From Nodosilinea sp. P-1105 (lineage in GTDB: Bacteria; Cyanobacteriota; Cyanobacteriia; Phormidesmidales; Phormidesmidaceae): DNA of 64,000 nucleotides. Positions 38,259-48,068 of the stretch are shown piece by piece. Below the pieces are notes generated by a model. That model made no database searches. It was not told where the DNA came from and saw nothing but the letters and a program-made list of their open reading frames with translations. Position numbers and translations under genes: made by a program. The stretch is from contig NZ_SMDQ01000016.1 of assembly GCF_012911975.1 (NCBI RefSeq), forward strand, positions 30,207-94,206. The letters are read 5' to 3'. The first letter of the stretch is position 1. Each line of letters begins with the position of its first letter.

Positions 38259-38363
38259 AGGTTTTGCCGTAAGGTTATGAACGCAGGGATTGGCATCTCC
38301 CTTGTCTGATCAATGGAGGCAAGGGTTTATCTGTCTGCTCTTTATCTTTATGGGTAATGTTCT

Positions 38364-39086
38364 ATGCCTTTAACCCTCTGGCCGGTGAGTACCGATGTAA
38401 GTTTAAGGTCACTGGCAATCTGCTCAACCATGGCTTTAACCATGGGCTCTATGGCTGCGGCTCTGGCCACAACGCGGCCTGAACCTCGTCCTCTGACCAA
38501 TACTGACGGGATCGGCCTGCGATTAGCCCAGGACCCTATGGTTGAAACCGCCTTATTCTTTGAAACAGAGACCATGGCTGTGCGGGTCTATCGCCAGGGC
38601 TCAAATTACTTAATGAATCTCTACAACAAAACCACTGATGCTGTAGAAGCCAGGGGCATTCCGGCCCGTATTATCCCCAGCAGTCGCGACCAAATTGTGT
38701 ATCGGGCCGATCGTGGTGAAGCGGAGCGTTTTGCCCGAATTAACGTGCTGAACGAAACGGAGCTAGAAATTATTGCCGCCGATGGCACCTTGGTGCTTAA
38801 AGAGCCCGGGTTCAATGCCGTGGTTGGGGTACCTGATGGCTCTACCGATTTTCAGGGTAATAGCGTTGCCCCTGGTACCGGAGCTATTGTGCTTTCGGCG
38901 GAGGCGGCTCGCCTGCGATCGCATCCTCGGCTTGGCAGTGACATCCTTGGGGCGGCTAGTCGGCGTGAAATTGTGGACGTCCTCGATCGAGTCGGTAACC
39001 CCGATGACGGGTTTATCTGGTACCAGGTTATTTACGATGGCGTGACCGGCTGGGTGCGAGGCGATCTTTTGCAACCTCTTAGGTAG
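38364..39086 (+). CDS. Exported SH3-domain protein
   Basis: 240 residues. Hydrophobic N-terminal region (LRSLAICSTMALTMGSMAAA) as signal peptide or anchor. The mid part is strand-rich (METMAVRVYRQGS-like, YLMNLYNKT, RINVLNETELEIIAADG). The C-terminal ~65 residues are a bacterial SH3 domain: ARLRSHPRLGSDILGAASRR, DVLDRV, WYQVIYDGVTGWVRGDLLQP. Such modules often bind peptidoglycan or other ligands. The last 8 bases overlap the end of the convergent MBL hydrolase gene. Confidence 0.82.
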   Translation: MPLTLWPVSTDVSLRSLAICSTMALTMGSMAAALATTRPEPRPLTNTDGIGLRLAQDPMVETALFFETETMAVRVYRQGSNYLMNLYNKTTDAVEARGIPARIIPSSRDQIVYRADRGEAERFARINVLNETELEIIAADGTLVLKEPGFNAVVGVPDGSTDFQGNSVAPGTGAIVLSAEAARLRSHPRLGSDILGAASRREIVDVLDRVGNPDDGFIWYQVIYDGVTGWVRGDLLQPLR

Positions 39087-39999
39087 GCGGCGAATCGGTT
39101 AACTCCACGATCATCCCCTCCCGAGCGATACAAGTATTGGCAAACGAGGCTTTCGCCTGTTGCTCCACCTGGTCTAGAAAGTCATCATCATGGCAGGGAT
39201 TATGGTGAAACAAGATCAGTTGATTAACGTGACTGGCTTCAGCCAAACGGGTACCCAAATGCCACGGCGTTAAGCGACAACTGTGGGGTTCTGAGTAAGC
39301 CATATCAACGTAGGTGCCATCAAAAATCAACACCTGAGCTGTTTCAGCCAGTAGCATCAAATTAGGGTCCATGGTGGTTTGGGTGGGGTCTGTGTCAGTG
39401 GCGTAGACCAACCCATATCCCTGCCAGTTAACCCGGTAGCCTAAAGCATTTGTATGGCGATTAAGGCTAATGGTTTCGATCGCAACCTCCCCCACCTGAA
39501 TCACATCCCCTGGGCGAATATTGTGGAACGTCATCGTGGCGGCCATGGTTTGTAGCGGCTTGAAAAAGTTAGGCCGTAGCATCTGGCCCATTAAACATTG
39601 CTTGATCGAGGCCCCGTTCAGGGCGGCAGCACCATAAATATTGAGGATGGTGGTGGGATCAAACGCTGGATAGAAAAAAGGAAATCCCTGAATCCGATCC
39701 CAGTGGGTATGGGTGAAAAATAAATGGGCATCGACCGGCTGAGCCTGCTGAGTGAGTTGCTTGCCCAAGACCCGCAAGCCAGTACCACCATCAAAAATGA
39801 GGTGTTGCCCCCCAACCCGCACCTCAACGCAGGCGGTATTGCCACCATAGCGAACCGTATCTGCTCCTGGAGCTGCAATATTGCCCCTAACGCCCCAAAA
39901 CCGCACTGAAAACCCTGATGACGCCGGGGAAGCTATGGACGGGTCACAATCAGGTATTGCCTGAACTGATGCATCAAATTGGTCTACCGTGTTAGTCAT
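39079..39999 (-). CDS. MBL-fold metal-dependent hydrolase with altered HxHxDH motif
   Basis: 306 residues of the beta-lactamase-like superfamily, phosphodiesterase/RNase Z-like branch: SVRFWGVRGNIAAPGADTVR, YGGNTACVEVRV and IFDGGTGLRVLG are typical. The metal motif reads FTHTHWDRIQGFPFF. His97, His99 and Asp101 are present, but the next residue is Arg102 instead of the usual His. Later ligands (ATDTD, FHHNP) remain. Activity may be retained with one metal or altered. The ~30-residue N-terminal extension is specific. Overlaps the SH3 gene by 8 bases, tail to tail. Confidence 0.87.
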   Translation of the reverse strand: MTNTVDQFDASVQAIPDCDPSIASPASSGFSVRFWGVRGNIAAPGADTVRYGGNTACVEVRVGGQHLIFDGGTGLRVLGKQLTQQAQPVDAHLFFTHTHWDRIQGFPFFYPAFDPTTILNIYGAAALNGASIKQCLMGQMLRPNFFKPLQTMAATMTFHNIRPGDVIQVGEVAIETISLNRHTNALGYRVNWQGYGLVYATDTDPTQTTMDPNLMLLAETAQVLIFDGTYVDMAYSEPHSCRLTPWHLGTRLAEASHVNQLILFHHNPCHDDDFLDQVEQQAKASFANTCIAREGMIVELTDSPPT

Positions 40000-40215
40000 A
40001 GCCTAGCTAAAGCGTTAGGGCCTGGAAATGACAAACGCCACAGGTTTCGGTTGAACCTAGGCTGTGGTTCCAACAACCTATAGCCTCAGTGTGCCCCAAT
40101 ATGTCTGATGCCCCTTAGTCTGATGCCCCTTAGACTCAGCGACCTGGCGTAGATTCTGAGTGGATAATGTTCAGTTATACAACATGTCTGGGCCGGGTAA
40201 GGTGTGGCCTACGGC

Positions 40216-41910
40216 CTAGTCTTGAAGTGGGTCGCGCCAGAGGGTCAGGGCGTTGTTGAAGGGTTGTAGGGTAGTACCAGGATAATAAAAATGCAAAATG
40301 CGATCGTGACTCCAGCCCAGGTTACCTAATCGATAAGAGCCAGTCTGACTCATGCCGACCCCATGGCCCCAGCCGCCACCCACAAAGCCATAGCCCGTTA
40401 GCTGAGGAGCAACCCCAGGGGAGGAATTGCCATCGCTGGTTTCAGCATAAATGGGCTCTAAATAGAACAACAAACTCCGGGGGGCGGCCATCACCCGAAC
40501 AATCTCGTCTTTTTCCAGGGATACGACGCCGACGTCTGTTTCAATCTCCAGCACCTGAACCCGCCCTGATGTGGCCCGTTCTGCCACCCGCAATTCCAGG
40601 ACTTGGGTCAGGTGAGCCAAGGGATGCTGCCGACGGCCCAGGTAACCCTTCAGATCTTGGGCAATTTCTGCCAGGCCACTCTCATAGCGCCAGCGAAACA
40701 GTCGCCAGGTGTCTTCGTTAAAGCCTTCGTCCAGGGCCAGAAAAGCTCGAATGCTGTCCTCGTTATTCAATGGAAATTGGTTCAGATTCCACACCCCCTG
40801 GACTGAATCCACAACAGACCTGAGGTAAGGGCGATCGGGGCCATTCCAAACGTCACTAAAGGCGGCAGTGACTCCCCCGGTGGTGGACGAATAGAGAGCA
40901 TCGACCAACTCGTCCTCGTAGGTCAACACCTGCCCTTGGGTGGCTCGAATCGCTTGGTCTGTGTTGGTGGCTGTACCCCCTAGCCCCCAGTACACCTGGC
41001 ACTGGGTATCAGCACAGAGTTGGTAATCATCAATCTCAAACCGGCGCAGGTTGCGCAAGGCATAGGTGCGGGCCAAGATCGCTTGGGCCTCAATGGCGGG
41101 CATCGGTGCCCCAGGCCCAATTTCGTGGGGAACAACCCCTCGCAGGTAGGTTTCAATCGGGACATCGTTGACTAGGGTATAAGTGCCATAGGTGTTGGGT
41201 TGTAACCTGAGACTGCCACCGTAGAGCCGAGTGACCGGTGGGCTACCCCCTTTATGGACTCGAATTCGGCCGCTAGAGGCGCGAATGTCGAGTGTTTCCC
41301 GGTGATAGCGGTAGCCATTCGCCTCAAAAAACGCCTTGGGCACCTGACTGATCACACGACTGTCTAAGAAGACCTCGGCAAATCCTTGATCCCTTAAGTC
41401 ATTGACCAATAATCGGCGGACCAAAGGGGTCGCATAAACCTCTCGGTTTGCCCAAACCTCCCAGCCGTCTGGCTGGGCAATTTCTGGATCAATCCCTCGC
41501 TGTCGCCACTCTTGGGCACTATGTTCAGCACTCTCAAAGCTGCGATGGGTACTCAGAACCACCCGCTCTCGCAGTTGGGCTTCGGGAAGTGCCTCGGGAA
41601 CCAGACCCAGCACTAGCTTAGGGGTGGTCACTGTTTGGGTTTGCCCATGGGTTGAAAACGTTAAGGTCAGTTGCTCTCCAGCTAACGCCTCAATGGTTAA
41701 ACCATCCCCTTGATTTTCCCCGAAACGCTGCACCACCCCCACCTCGATAATGGGGTTTTGAGCGGCTTGCCCCTGGGCCACTGACCAAGGGGTTAAGGCG
41801 ATCGCAATACCGCCCATAGCACCGCATATGTTCCTTAACGACCGCCGCCGCCCCAGAAATCGCTGGCCATAATTGATTCCCAAGCTCCAGCATCCCCTAG
41901 TCCAGACCAT
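40216..41910 (-). CDS. SpoIID/LytB-domain secreted protein
   Basis: 564 residues. N-terminal signal region (RRRSLRNICGAMGGIAIALT, cleavage near AQGQA). The C-terminal ~300 residues are a SpoIID domain, the peptidoglycan lytic transglycosylase/amidase-enhancer fold: YGGSLRLQPN, LVNDVPIETYLRGVVPHEIG, MPAIEAQAILARTYALRNL, YSSTTGGVTAAFSDVW and GYGFVGGGWGHGVGMSQTGS. Cyanobacteria have several such proteins. It likely acts on septal or lateral cell wall in the periplasm. Transcribed away from the porin genes. Confidence 0.9.
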   Translation of the reverse strand: MVWTRGCWSLGINYGQRFLGRRRSLRNICGAMGGIAIALTPWSVAQGQAAQNPIIEVGVVQRFGENQGDGLTIEALAGEQLTLTFSTHGQTQTVTTPKLVLGLVPEALPEAQLRERVVLSTHRSFESAEHSAQEWRQRGIDPEIAQPDGWEVWANREVYATPLVRRLLVNDLRDQGFAEVFLDSRVISQVPKAFFEANGYRYHRETLDIRASSGRIRVHKGGSPPVTRLYGGSLRLQPNTYGTYTLVNDVPIETYLRGVVPHEIGPGAPMPAIEAQAILARTYALRNLRRFEIDDYQLCADTQCQVYWGLGGTATNTDQAIRATQGQVLTYEDELVDALYSSTTGGVTAAFSDVWNGPDRPYLRSVVDSVQGVWNLNQFPLNNEDSIRAFLALDEGFNEDTWRLFRWRYESGLAEIAQDLKGYLGRRQHPLAHLTQVLELRVAERATSGRVQVLEIETDVGVVSLEKDEIVRVMAAPRSLLFYLEPIYAETSDGNSSPGVAPQLTGYGFVGGGWGHGVGMSQTGSYRLGNLGWSHDRILHFYYPGTTLQPFNNALTLWRDPLQD

Positions 41911-42555
41911 AGTCCCTATCCACGCTTCCTCCTGCCCTAACCTGACTGCATCGGCTTCAGCAGGGCCAACCCAACTATCTTACACAGTGGTAGCTGGCGT
42001 GGAGCAACAGCGCTGGCCCAAAAAACAGCAGCAAAACTTGGCTTCATGCCGTCGCTTCCCCGGGAAGGATGCTCTGTTATACCTCCTCCCAGAGAGGAGA
42101 CGTGAATTCTTGCTGCATTGGGGCAACCCCGCTGAATATGAAAGGCTTTTGCAAAGTAATCGCCCTCATGTTTAGCCTTGATAGACCACTAGCTTAACCT
42201 TTATTTATCACTATTAGCTGATGGGAAAGGTCCTGGCAAAGAGGGGACTGAGCCTTCTATGTCGTGGTTTTAGTCTGTGAAAGATGGGCTTAAGTGGTTG
42301 ATCTGCATAGTTTTCCCACAACCCTTAATTAAGACTCTTAACCTTGCCTAAAGACTCGATCTAGATTTCTTCTGCATCGCTTAATATTGCCTTTACCTCT
42401 GAGAAATAAACTCCTGGTAGGTTTATTTAAGGACAGAAAAAGGTTGATTTGTGCGTGCTATTGACCCTTTTTGGGGTGAGTGGTGGTCTGTACTTACCGG
42501 CACCCAGACTCGCCCCGGCGTCCTTTCTTTTTGTGAGGAGTGAGAAACGTTTGAC
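41911..42555. other. Divergent promoter region of SpoIID and porin genes
   Basis: 645 bases. The frame at 41873-42175 has little protein-like character and was rejected. The 3' part is the porin leader, ending GTGAGGAGTGAGAAACGTTTGAC before ATG 42556, with GAGGAG as ribosome-binding site. AAACGTTT also precedes the second porin gene (GGGAAACGTTTAACC). Nothing else was recognised. Confidence 0.45.
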
Positions 42556-44004
42556 ATGATGAAAGTATTTTTGACGGCTTTGTTGGCCGCTCCGGCGACA
42601 GCGTTGGCTGTATCTGGACCTGCGATCGCGGCTGAATCTGCTTCCGACCCTGTGGTCAGTTTTGACCAAGCGCCCGTACAACTGGCGCAAATTACCAGTG
42701 TGTCCGAATTGACCGACGTACTGCCTTCCGACTGGGCCTTCCAAGCGCTGCAAAGTTTGGTCGAAAACTACGGCTGTATCCAGGGGTACCCGGATCGCAC
42801 CTTCCGGGGTCAGCGCAGCATGACCCGTTTCGAGTTTGCCGCTGGTCTCAACGCCTGTTTGGATGTGATGGCGGTACTGATTTCCCAGGCTGGCCTTGAC
42901 CCTGAGGACCTAGCCACCATTCGCCGCCTGCAAGAAGAGTTTCAGGCAGAATTGGCTACCCTGCGTGGTCGGGTGGATGCCCTGGAAGCGGAAACCGCTA
43001 CCCTGCGGGCTCAGCAGTTCTCGACCACCACCAAGCTGCGGGGCCAGGCTGACTTCCATATCGGCGCTCCCTTCGATACCCTCGACGCTGGCGGCATTGT
43101 GGAAGACAGCGTCAGCGTTGCCTCTCGGGCGCGGCTCAACTTTGACAGCAGCTTTACCGGTCGCGATCGCCTGCGAATTCGGCTTCAGGGGCGTAGTGGC
43201 GATTTCTTAGCTCCCTTCGGTGGGTTAGCAAATGGTGGCGATGGCAACTTTAATGTCGCCATTGATGACTTCTATTACAGTTTCCCGTTGGGTAATCGAA
43301 TCACCACCACCATTGCCGCTCGGGGCCTGTCTAATGATGACTGGGTCACCAGTACCATTGTGCCATTTGATGGACCTGGGGTGGCCGATCCCTCTACCCC
43401 TGCCTTCTATGGCGCTGGGGGTAGCACCAGCAATGGAGCTGGGATTGGTATCAACTTTGCCCTCACCGATAGCATCATTCTCGACCTGGGATATACCTCT
43501 GCCAACTCTGGCGCAACCGATCCAGCCCGGGGGATTACGGCGGCCCAAGGGCAAAGCTATATTGCTCAGCTCAACTTTTTGCCCGAAGGTTTCTTGAATG
43601 CAGCGGTGACTTACATTGGTAGCGATAACTCAGCTCCCACCTGGGGAGGGGCACCCGGGCGTACCGATACCTTTGCAGGTCTGCTGAATCTTGACTTTGG
43701 CCGTTTCTTCATTGCTGGCCACGCCGCTTGGACCGACTTTGATGGCGGCGACGACTTTAGCTGGACCGCTGGCATCGGCTTCAATGACTTCTTAATGGAA
43801 GGGTCTCAGTTTGGGGTCTATGGGGGCCAACTGCCTCAAACCGATGGTTTCCTGGATAATCCCTGGATTGTAGAAGGGTACTACGATATTCCCGTAAGTC
43901 AGTTTCTCACCCTGACCCCAGCGTTGATCTACGGCGATGCCAACCTGGGTGGCCCTGACGACACCACCTTCTATGGTGTTTTGCGAGCTACATTCCGGTT
44001 CTAG
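42556..44004 (+). CDS. Outer-membrane porin with SLH domain (first of tandem pair)
   Basis: 482 residues of the cyanobacterial SLH-OprB porin family, abundant in the outer membrane and implicated in inorganic ion, including iron, uptake. Order: signal peptide ending AIAAESAS; SLH domain (VLPSDWAFQALQSLVENYG, GYPDRTFRGQRSMTRFEFAA) that binds pyruvylated wall polymer; coiled coil (IRRLQEEFQAELATLRGRVD, then ALEAETATLRAQ); and a ~320-residue beta-barrel beginning STTTKLRGQADFHIG and ending in aromatic LRATFRF. ATG 42556 or 42559. Its sister gene starts 384 bases downstream. Confidence 0.93.
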   Translation: MMKVFLTALLAAPATALAVSGPAIAAESASDPVVSFDQAPVQLAQITSVSELTDVLPSDWAFQALQSLVENYGCIQGYPDRTFRGQRSMTRFEFAAGLNACLDVMAVLISQAGLDPEDLATIRRLQEEFQAELATLRGRVDALEAETATLRAQQFSTTTKLRGQADFHIGAPFDTLDAGGIVEDSVSVASRARLNFDSSFTGRDRLRIRLQGRSGDFLAPFGGLANGGDGNFNVAIDDFYYSFPLGNRITTTIAARGLSNDDWVTSTIVPFDGPGVADPSTPAFYGAGGSTSNGAGIGINFALTDSIILDLGYTSANSGATDPARGITAAQGQSYIAQLNFLPEGFLNAAVTYIGSDNSAPTWGGAPGRTDTFAGLLNLDFGRFFIAGHAAWTDFDGGDDFSWTAGIGFNDFLMEGSQFGVYGGQLPQTDGFLDNPWIVEGYYDIPVSQFLTLTPALIYGDANLGGPDDTTFYGVLRATFRF

Positions 44005-44388
44005 TGATGGTTTGCTGCCTGGCTAACCTCTATCGCTAAACCCCTAACTCAGGAGGCTGTTGGTTAAACTGCCAGCCTCCTGGATCTCTCCTAACCCATA
44101 CCTCCAGCCATCGAAGGTAAACCAAGCCCGAATCAAGCGAAAAATAAAATCCACATGCCGGGAACATCGGTCCTTAAGCCTCGTCATAGGGTGCGTTGGC
44201 TCGATGGCAAAAATCGATCTAGCCGAGACGATAGTGATCTGCTAGTATCGTGTTTGAATGCATGTAGCACTAGTAACGTTCTGTTTTCTAGGCGCTTGAT
44301 TTGTTCGCTCAAATCGCAGGTCATCCGATGACCTCATTGTTTGGGAAACGTTTAACCTTCTTGAAAGGTGTGAGGAGAGACTAAACTA
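44005..44388. other. Spacer between tandem porin genes
   Basis: 384 bases. A 9-bp hairpin AGGAGGCTG/CAGCCTCCT (44051-44081) follows the first porin and may terminate or attenuate it, although no T tract follows. A perfect 17-base palindrome lies at 44318-44334, about 55 bases before the second ATG. The ribosome-binding site is GAGGAG. Confidence 0.5.
44318..44334. promoter_or_regulatory. Palindrome AGGTCATC-C-GATGACCT before second porin
   Basis: Perfect 8-bp dyad around one base, in the leader of the second porin gene. It could be a DNA-binding site or a 5'-UTR hairpin. The first porin leader has no copy. Confidence 0.4.
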
Positions 44389-45849
44389 ATGTCTAAGCTA
44401 CTTTGGAAATCTTTGCTGGCAGTCCCAGCAGCCATGGGGGCGGCCTTTGCCGTTTCCGGTACTGCGATCGCCGCTGAATCTGCTTCCGAGTCTGTGGTCA
44501 GCTTTGACCAAGAGCCTGTACAACTGGCTCAAATTACCAGTGTGTCCGAATTGACCGATGTGCTGCCCTCCGATTGGGCCTTCCAAGCACTGCAAAGCTT
44601 GGTCGAAAACTACGGTTGTATCCAAGGTTATCCGGATCGTACCTTCCGGGGTCAGCGCAGCATGACTCGTTTTGAGTTTGCCGCTGGTCTAAACGCCTGT
44701 TTAGACGTGATGGCTGTGCTAATTTCCCAAGCCGGCCTTGACCCAGAAGACTTGGCCACCATTCGCCGTCTGCAAGAAGAATTCCAGGCTGAACTGGCGA
44801 CCCTGCGGGGCCGGGTGGACGCTCTAGAAGCTGAAACCGCCGAACTGCGGGCTCAACAATTCTCCACCACCACCAAATTGCGGGGTCAAGCTGACTTCCA
44901 TCTCGGTGCTCCCTTCGACACCTTTGACACTGGTGGCATTGTTGAAGACAGCGTCAGCGTTGCCTCCCGGGCTCGTTTAAACTTTGATACCAGCTTCACT
45001 GGCGAAGACTTGCTACGCATTCGCTTGCAGAGTGGCGACGGCAGCTTCCTTAATCCTGTTGGCGGTCTAGCCAATGCAGGTGGCGACGGGTTCAACGTCG
45101 ATGTCACTAACTTCTACTACAGCTTCCCTCTGGGCAGCCGGATCAACGCCACCCTGTCCGCTACAGGTCTGGCTGGGGATGACTGGGTCACCAGCACCAT
45201 CGTTCCGTTCGATGGTCCTTCCGTAGCTGATGCTGGCTTGCCTTCTTTCTATAGTGCTGGCGGCGTACCTGGCAATGCTGCTGGGGTTGGCCTCAATTTT
45301 GCCCTGACTGACAGCATCATCCTCGACTTGGGCTACAACACCAGCAATGTTGGTGGTGCCACCAACCCTGCAATCGGTGTGTCTGCGGCCCAGGGTCAAA
45401 GCTACATCGCTCAGCTCAGCTTCCTGCCTGAGGGTTTCCTGAATGCCGGTATCGCCTATGTCGGTAGCGACAACTCTGAAGGCTTTGAAGGTGGTGCCTT
45501 TGGTCGCACTGATACCTTTGCCGGTCTGCTGAACCTTGACTTTGGTCGCTTCTTTGTGGCTGGTCATGCTGCTTGGACCGACTTCAACGGCGGGGATGAC
45601 TTCAGCTGGACTGCGGGCCTTGGCTTCAACGACTTCCTGATGGAAGGTAGCCAGTTGGGTGTTTATGGTGGTCAGCTGCCTCAGCTGGCAGGCTATCTTG
45701 ACAATCCCTGGATTGTAGAAGGCTACTACGAGATCCCCGTGAGCCAGTTCATTACCCTGACCCCGGCTCTGATCTACGGTGAAGCTAACCTGGGTGGGCC
45801 TGACGACACTGGTTTCTACGGTGCTCTGCGGATGACCTTTAGCTTCTAA
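44389..45849 (+). CDS. Outer-membrane porin with SLH domain (second of tandem pair)
   Basis: 486 residues with the same architecture as the preceding porin. The stretch from VQLAQITSVSELTDVLPSDW through the coiled coil to ALEAETA is essentially identical in amino acids. The barrels differ mainly in the loops (for example GDGSFLNPVGGLANAGGD and VGSDNSEGFEGGAFGRTD). Synonymous codons differ widely between copies, so the N-terminal identity is not a recent nucleotide duplication. It ends LRMTFSF. It has its own leader and a strong terminator at 45891-45931, so the two can be regulated separately. Confidence 0.93.
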   Translation: MSKLLWKSLLAVPAAMGAAFAVSGTAIAAESASESVVSFDQEPVQLAQITSVSELTDVLPSDWAFQALQSLVENYGCIQGYPDRTFRGQRSMTRFEFAAGLNACLDVMAVLISQAGLDPEDLATIRRLQEEFQAELATLRGRVDALEAETAELRAQQFSTTTKLRGQADFHLGAPFDTFDTGGIVEDSVSVASRARLNFDTSFTGEDLLRIRLQSGDGSFLNPVGGLANAGGDGFNVDVTNFYYSFPLGSRINATLSATGLAGDDWVTSTIVPFDGPSVADAGLPSFYSAGGVPGNAAGVGLNFALTDSIILDLGYNTSNVGGATNPAIGVSAAQGQSYIAQLSFLPEGFLNAGIAYVGSDNSEGFEGGAFGRTDTFAGLLNLDFGRFFVAGHAAWTDFNGGDDFSWTAGLGFNDFLMEGSQLGVYGGQLPQLAGYLDNPWIVEGYYEIPVSQFITLTPALIYGEANLGGPDDTGFYGALRMTFSF

Positions 45850-45890
45850 GCTAGTCATCATTAGTTAGATGATTAGTCAGATTACCTGAT

Positions 45891-45931
45891 GCACAAAAGC
45901 TCAGCTTTGTTTAGCTGAGCTTTTGTGTTTT
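45891..45931 (+). terminator. Strong rho-independent terminator after porin 2
   Basis: ACAAAAGCTCAGCT pairs perfectly with AGCTGAGCTTTTGT (14 bp) around TTGTTT, followed by GTTTTCT. Confidence 0.9.
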
Positions 45932-46010
45932 CTACCAAGTATGTGGCCAGGAAAGAAACTCTTTTTAACGTCAGTTTGATGGAATCTCATGCAGCAGAAA
46001 AGTCGGTCAC

Positions 46011-46140
46011 GTCCCCTCCTTGGAGGGGTGCCCGGAGGGCGGGGTGGGTCAAATTGGCGACAGAAAGTAAACTGCTGAATACGGAAAAAGGCATCCTAGC
46101 CCGAGATTAACCCACCCCTACCCCTCCCAGGAGGGGACGA
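46011..46140. repeat. Dispersed inverted repeat, copy A
   Basis: GTCCCCTCCTTGGAGGGGTG begins a block whose core, GAGGGGTGCCCGGAGGGC plus GGGGTGGGT (46023-46049), recurs exactly at 51271-51297. It closes with ACCCACCCCTACCCCTCCC AGGAGGGGAC, so the outer parts pair as a long imperfect hairpin around ~60 bases. The region 45932-46186 holds no gene. Confidence 0.65.
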
Positions 46141-46186
46141 TCAGACTCGTTGCTCAAGCAACATTCGCTGTCGAACTCAGGTCTCT

Positions 46187-46624
46187 TTAGGGCGGGTTCT
46201 CCTGCGGAGTTTCCTTTGATACAGCTTGACTCCAGTAACCCTCAGGTAACCATCGTCCGCCCAAGGCTTGAACACGGTCCAGCGACATTGTATATACCCA
46301 GGCCTGGGTTAAAAACGTTTGCTCCAGATTGTAAACACCATGGCGTAAACGCTGATACTCGCTGGCCTTGGGGTTATCCGGGTAATATTCTTCGAACTCA
46401 TCCAGGGTTGTCAGGATCGCCGCATTACCAAACGTGAGAAGAACCCCTTGCACCCACCCCTCCTCTAAGGTCATGGCTGGGTATCCTAACGGCAGACGGT
46501 ATAGGCGTCCAGGAGCCATAGCCAGTTGTCGATCAGGGGTGAAGGGCTGGCAGAATTGTTCAAAGGCTCCCTCCCCCGGCTTGAGCGTGCCATAGACAAA
46601 AAGTTGAAACTCAGGTGACGTCAT
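46187..46624 (-). CDS. Gamma-glutamylcyclotransferase-like protein
   Basis: 145 residues from ATG 46624. The family signature FVYGTLKPGEGAFEQFC is at the N-terminus, then GRLYRLPLGYPAM, VQGVLLTF and LDEFEEYYP containing the likely catalytic Glu, then a TQAWVYTMS strand. It belongs to the GGCT/AIG2-like fold, which forms 5-oxoproline from gamma-glutamyl dipeptides or amines. The 30 extra residues of the longer frame to 46714 lack family similarity. Substrate unknown. Confidence 0.87.
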   Translation of the reverse strand: MTSPEFQLFVYGTLKPGEGAFEQFCQPFTPDRQLAMAPGRLYRLPLGYPAMTLEEGWVQGVLLTFGNAAILTTLDEFEEYYPDNPKASEYQRLRHGVYNLEQTFLTQAWVYTMSLDRVQALGGRWLPEGYWSQAVSKETPQENPP

Positions 46625-46792
46625 CGCAGGCTGCCAGTAAACAGGATTGGTCGAACAAGCTTTATAAAGATTTGTTCTGATATGTAGAATTGAACTATCG
46701 GCAAGCTGGCCCAAGCAGATCTTCCTTTAAGGATAGTAAACTAGGGCCTATTAAGCTATGCGGCTTAGAAACATAGTCATGGTTCTAGTTAT

Positions 46793-47773
46793 ATGAGAAT
46801 TCTGGTAACAGGTGGAGCTGGTTTTATCGGCTCGCATTTAATTGATCGCTTAATGACTGAAGGGCATGAGGTAATCTGCCTGGATAATTTTTTCACAGGC
46901 CATAAACGCAATATTTTAAAGTGGTTGGGTCATCCTTACTTTGAGCTGATTCGCCATGACATCACTGAACCCATTCGCTTAGAGGCCGACCAGATCTACC
47001 ACCTGGCCTGCCCAGCGTCGCCGGTGCACTATCAGTACAACCCGGTCAAAACCATTAAGACCAACGTCATGGGCACCCTGAATATGCTGGGGTTAGCCAA
47101 ACGGGTGAAGGCCCGGTTCCTACTGGCCTCCACCTCTGAGGTCTATGGTGATCCGGAAGTGCATCCCCAGTCCGAAGAGTATCGCGGTAACGTTAACCCC
47201 ATTGGCATTCGTAGCTGCTACGACGAAGGCAAGCGGGTAGCTGAGACCCTGGCCTTTGACTATCATCGGCAAAACAATGTGGATATTCGGGTTGCCCGGA
47301 TTTTCAATACCTATGGCCCACGGATGTTAGAAAACGATGGCCGGGTCGTTAGCAACCTGGTGGTGCAGGCCCTACAAGGCATTCCCCTGACCATTTACGG
47401 CACTGGGGCTCAGACCCGTAGCTTCTGCTATGTATCCGATCTTGTGGACGGACTAATGCGGCTGATGAATGGTGACTACATTGGTCCTGTGAATCTGGGC
47501 AACCCTGACGAGTACACCATCTTAGAATTAGCCCAGACAGTACAGTCTATGGTCAACCCTGATGCTGAATTGGTCTATAAACCCCTGCCCCAGGATGATC
47601 CTCAACGGCGTAAGCCTGACATTACTCGAGCCAAAACCTTGTTGAACTGGTCCCCCTCTGTGCCCTTAAGCCAAGGCTTAGAATGGACCATTCAAGATTT
47701 TCGGGAGCGCCTAGAAAAGGCTAGCACTACTGACAGTTCTCAAACAACCCTACTATCTGTTGCTCAAGCTTGA
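46793..47773 (+). CDS. UDP-glucuronate decarboxylase (UDP-xylose synthase)
   Basis: NAD-dependent short-chain dehydrogenase/epimerase family member that decarboxylates UDP-glucuronate to UDP-xylose. It has the Rossmann motif [46 protein letters not shown] (diagnostic of UXS), the Ser of STSEVYGDP, the YxxxK catalytic pair in SCYDEGKR, and [10 protein letters not shown]. 326 residues is the soluble bacterial length. ugd, which makes its substrate, follows 295 bases downstream on the same strand. The stop overlaps a GCTCAAG/CTTGAGC hairpin (47762-47788). Confidence 0.92.
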   Translation: MRILVTGGAGFIGSHLIDRLMTEGHEVICLDNFFTGHKRNILKWLGHPYFELIRHDITEPIRLEADQIYHLACPASPVHYQYNPVKTIKTNVMGTLNMLGLAKRVKARFLLASTSEVYGDPEVHPQSEEYRGNVNPIGIRSCYDEGKRVAETLAFDYHRQNNVDIRVARIFNTYGPRMLENDGRVVSNLVVQALQGIPLTIYGTGAQTRSFCYVSDLVDGLMRLMNGDYIGPVNLGNPDEYTILELAQTVQSMVNPDAELVYKPLPQDDPQRRKPDITRAKTLLNWSPSVPLSQGLEWTIQDFRERLEKASTTDSSQTTLLSVAQA

Positions 47774-48068
47774 TGCATAGCCTTGAGCGTTTGATTGATT
47801 AGACGACCCTGATGGGAAATCTTGCAACTTAAAGCTGGGGTAATGCTCCAAATGTACTGAGCTTTCATAGCCTAATTCAGGCTGTCAAGGGGAGGCTAGG
47901 TCAGTATCCTGACTTAAATTGGGGGCTGCTAAAGCTGGTTAAGTGTCCAAAGATTGTGTAAAGCGGGTTTGTTTAGTTGCATTGACGTCATTTGTTACTA
48001 ACTCACCTACTTTTTAATGCTTGTAGTGGTGTTGAATTAGCCTTTATCGTTATTGAGGTTTATAAGTT

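Noticed and set aside
41873..42175. 100-codon frame upstream of the first porin
   Set aside because: Overlaps the SpoIID gene start, no motif, weak codon character.
45067..45861. 264-codon minus-strand frame opposite the second porin
   Set aside because: Antisense shadow of the strongly conserved porin; no family character.
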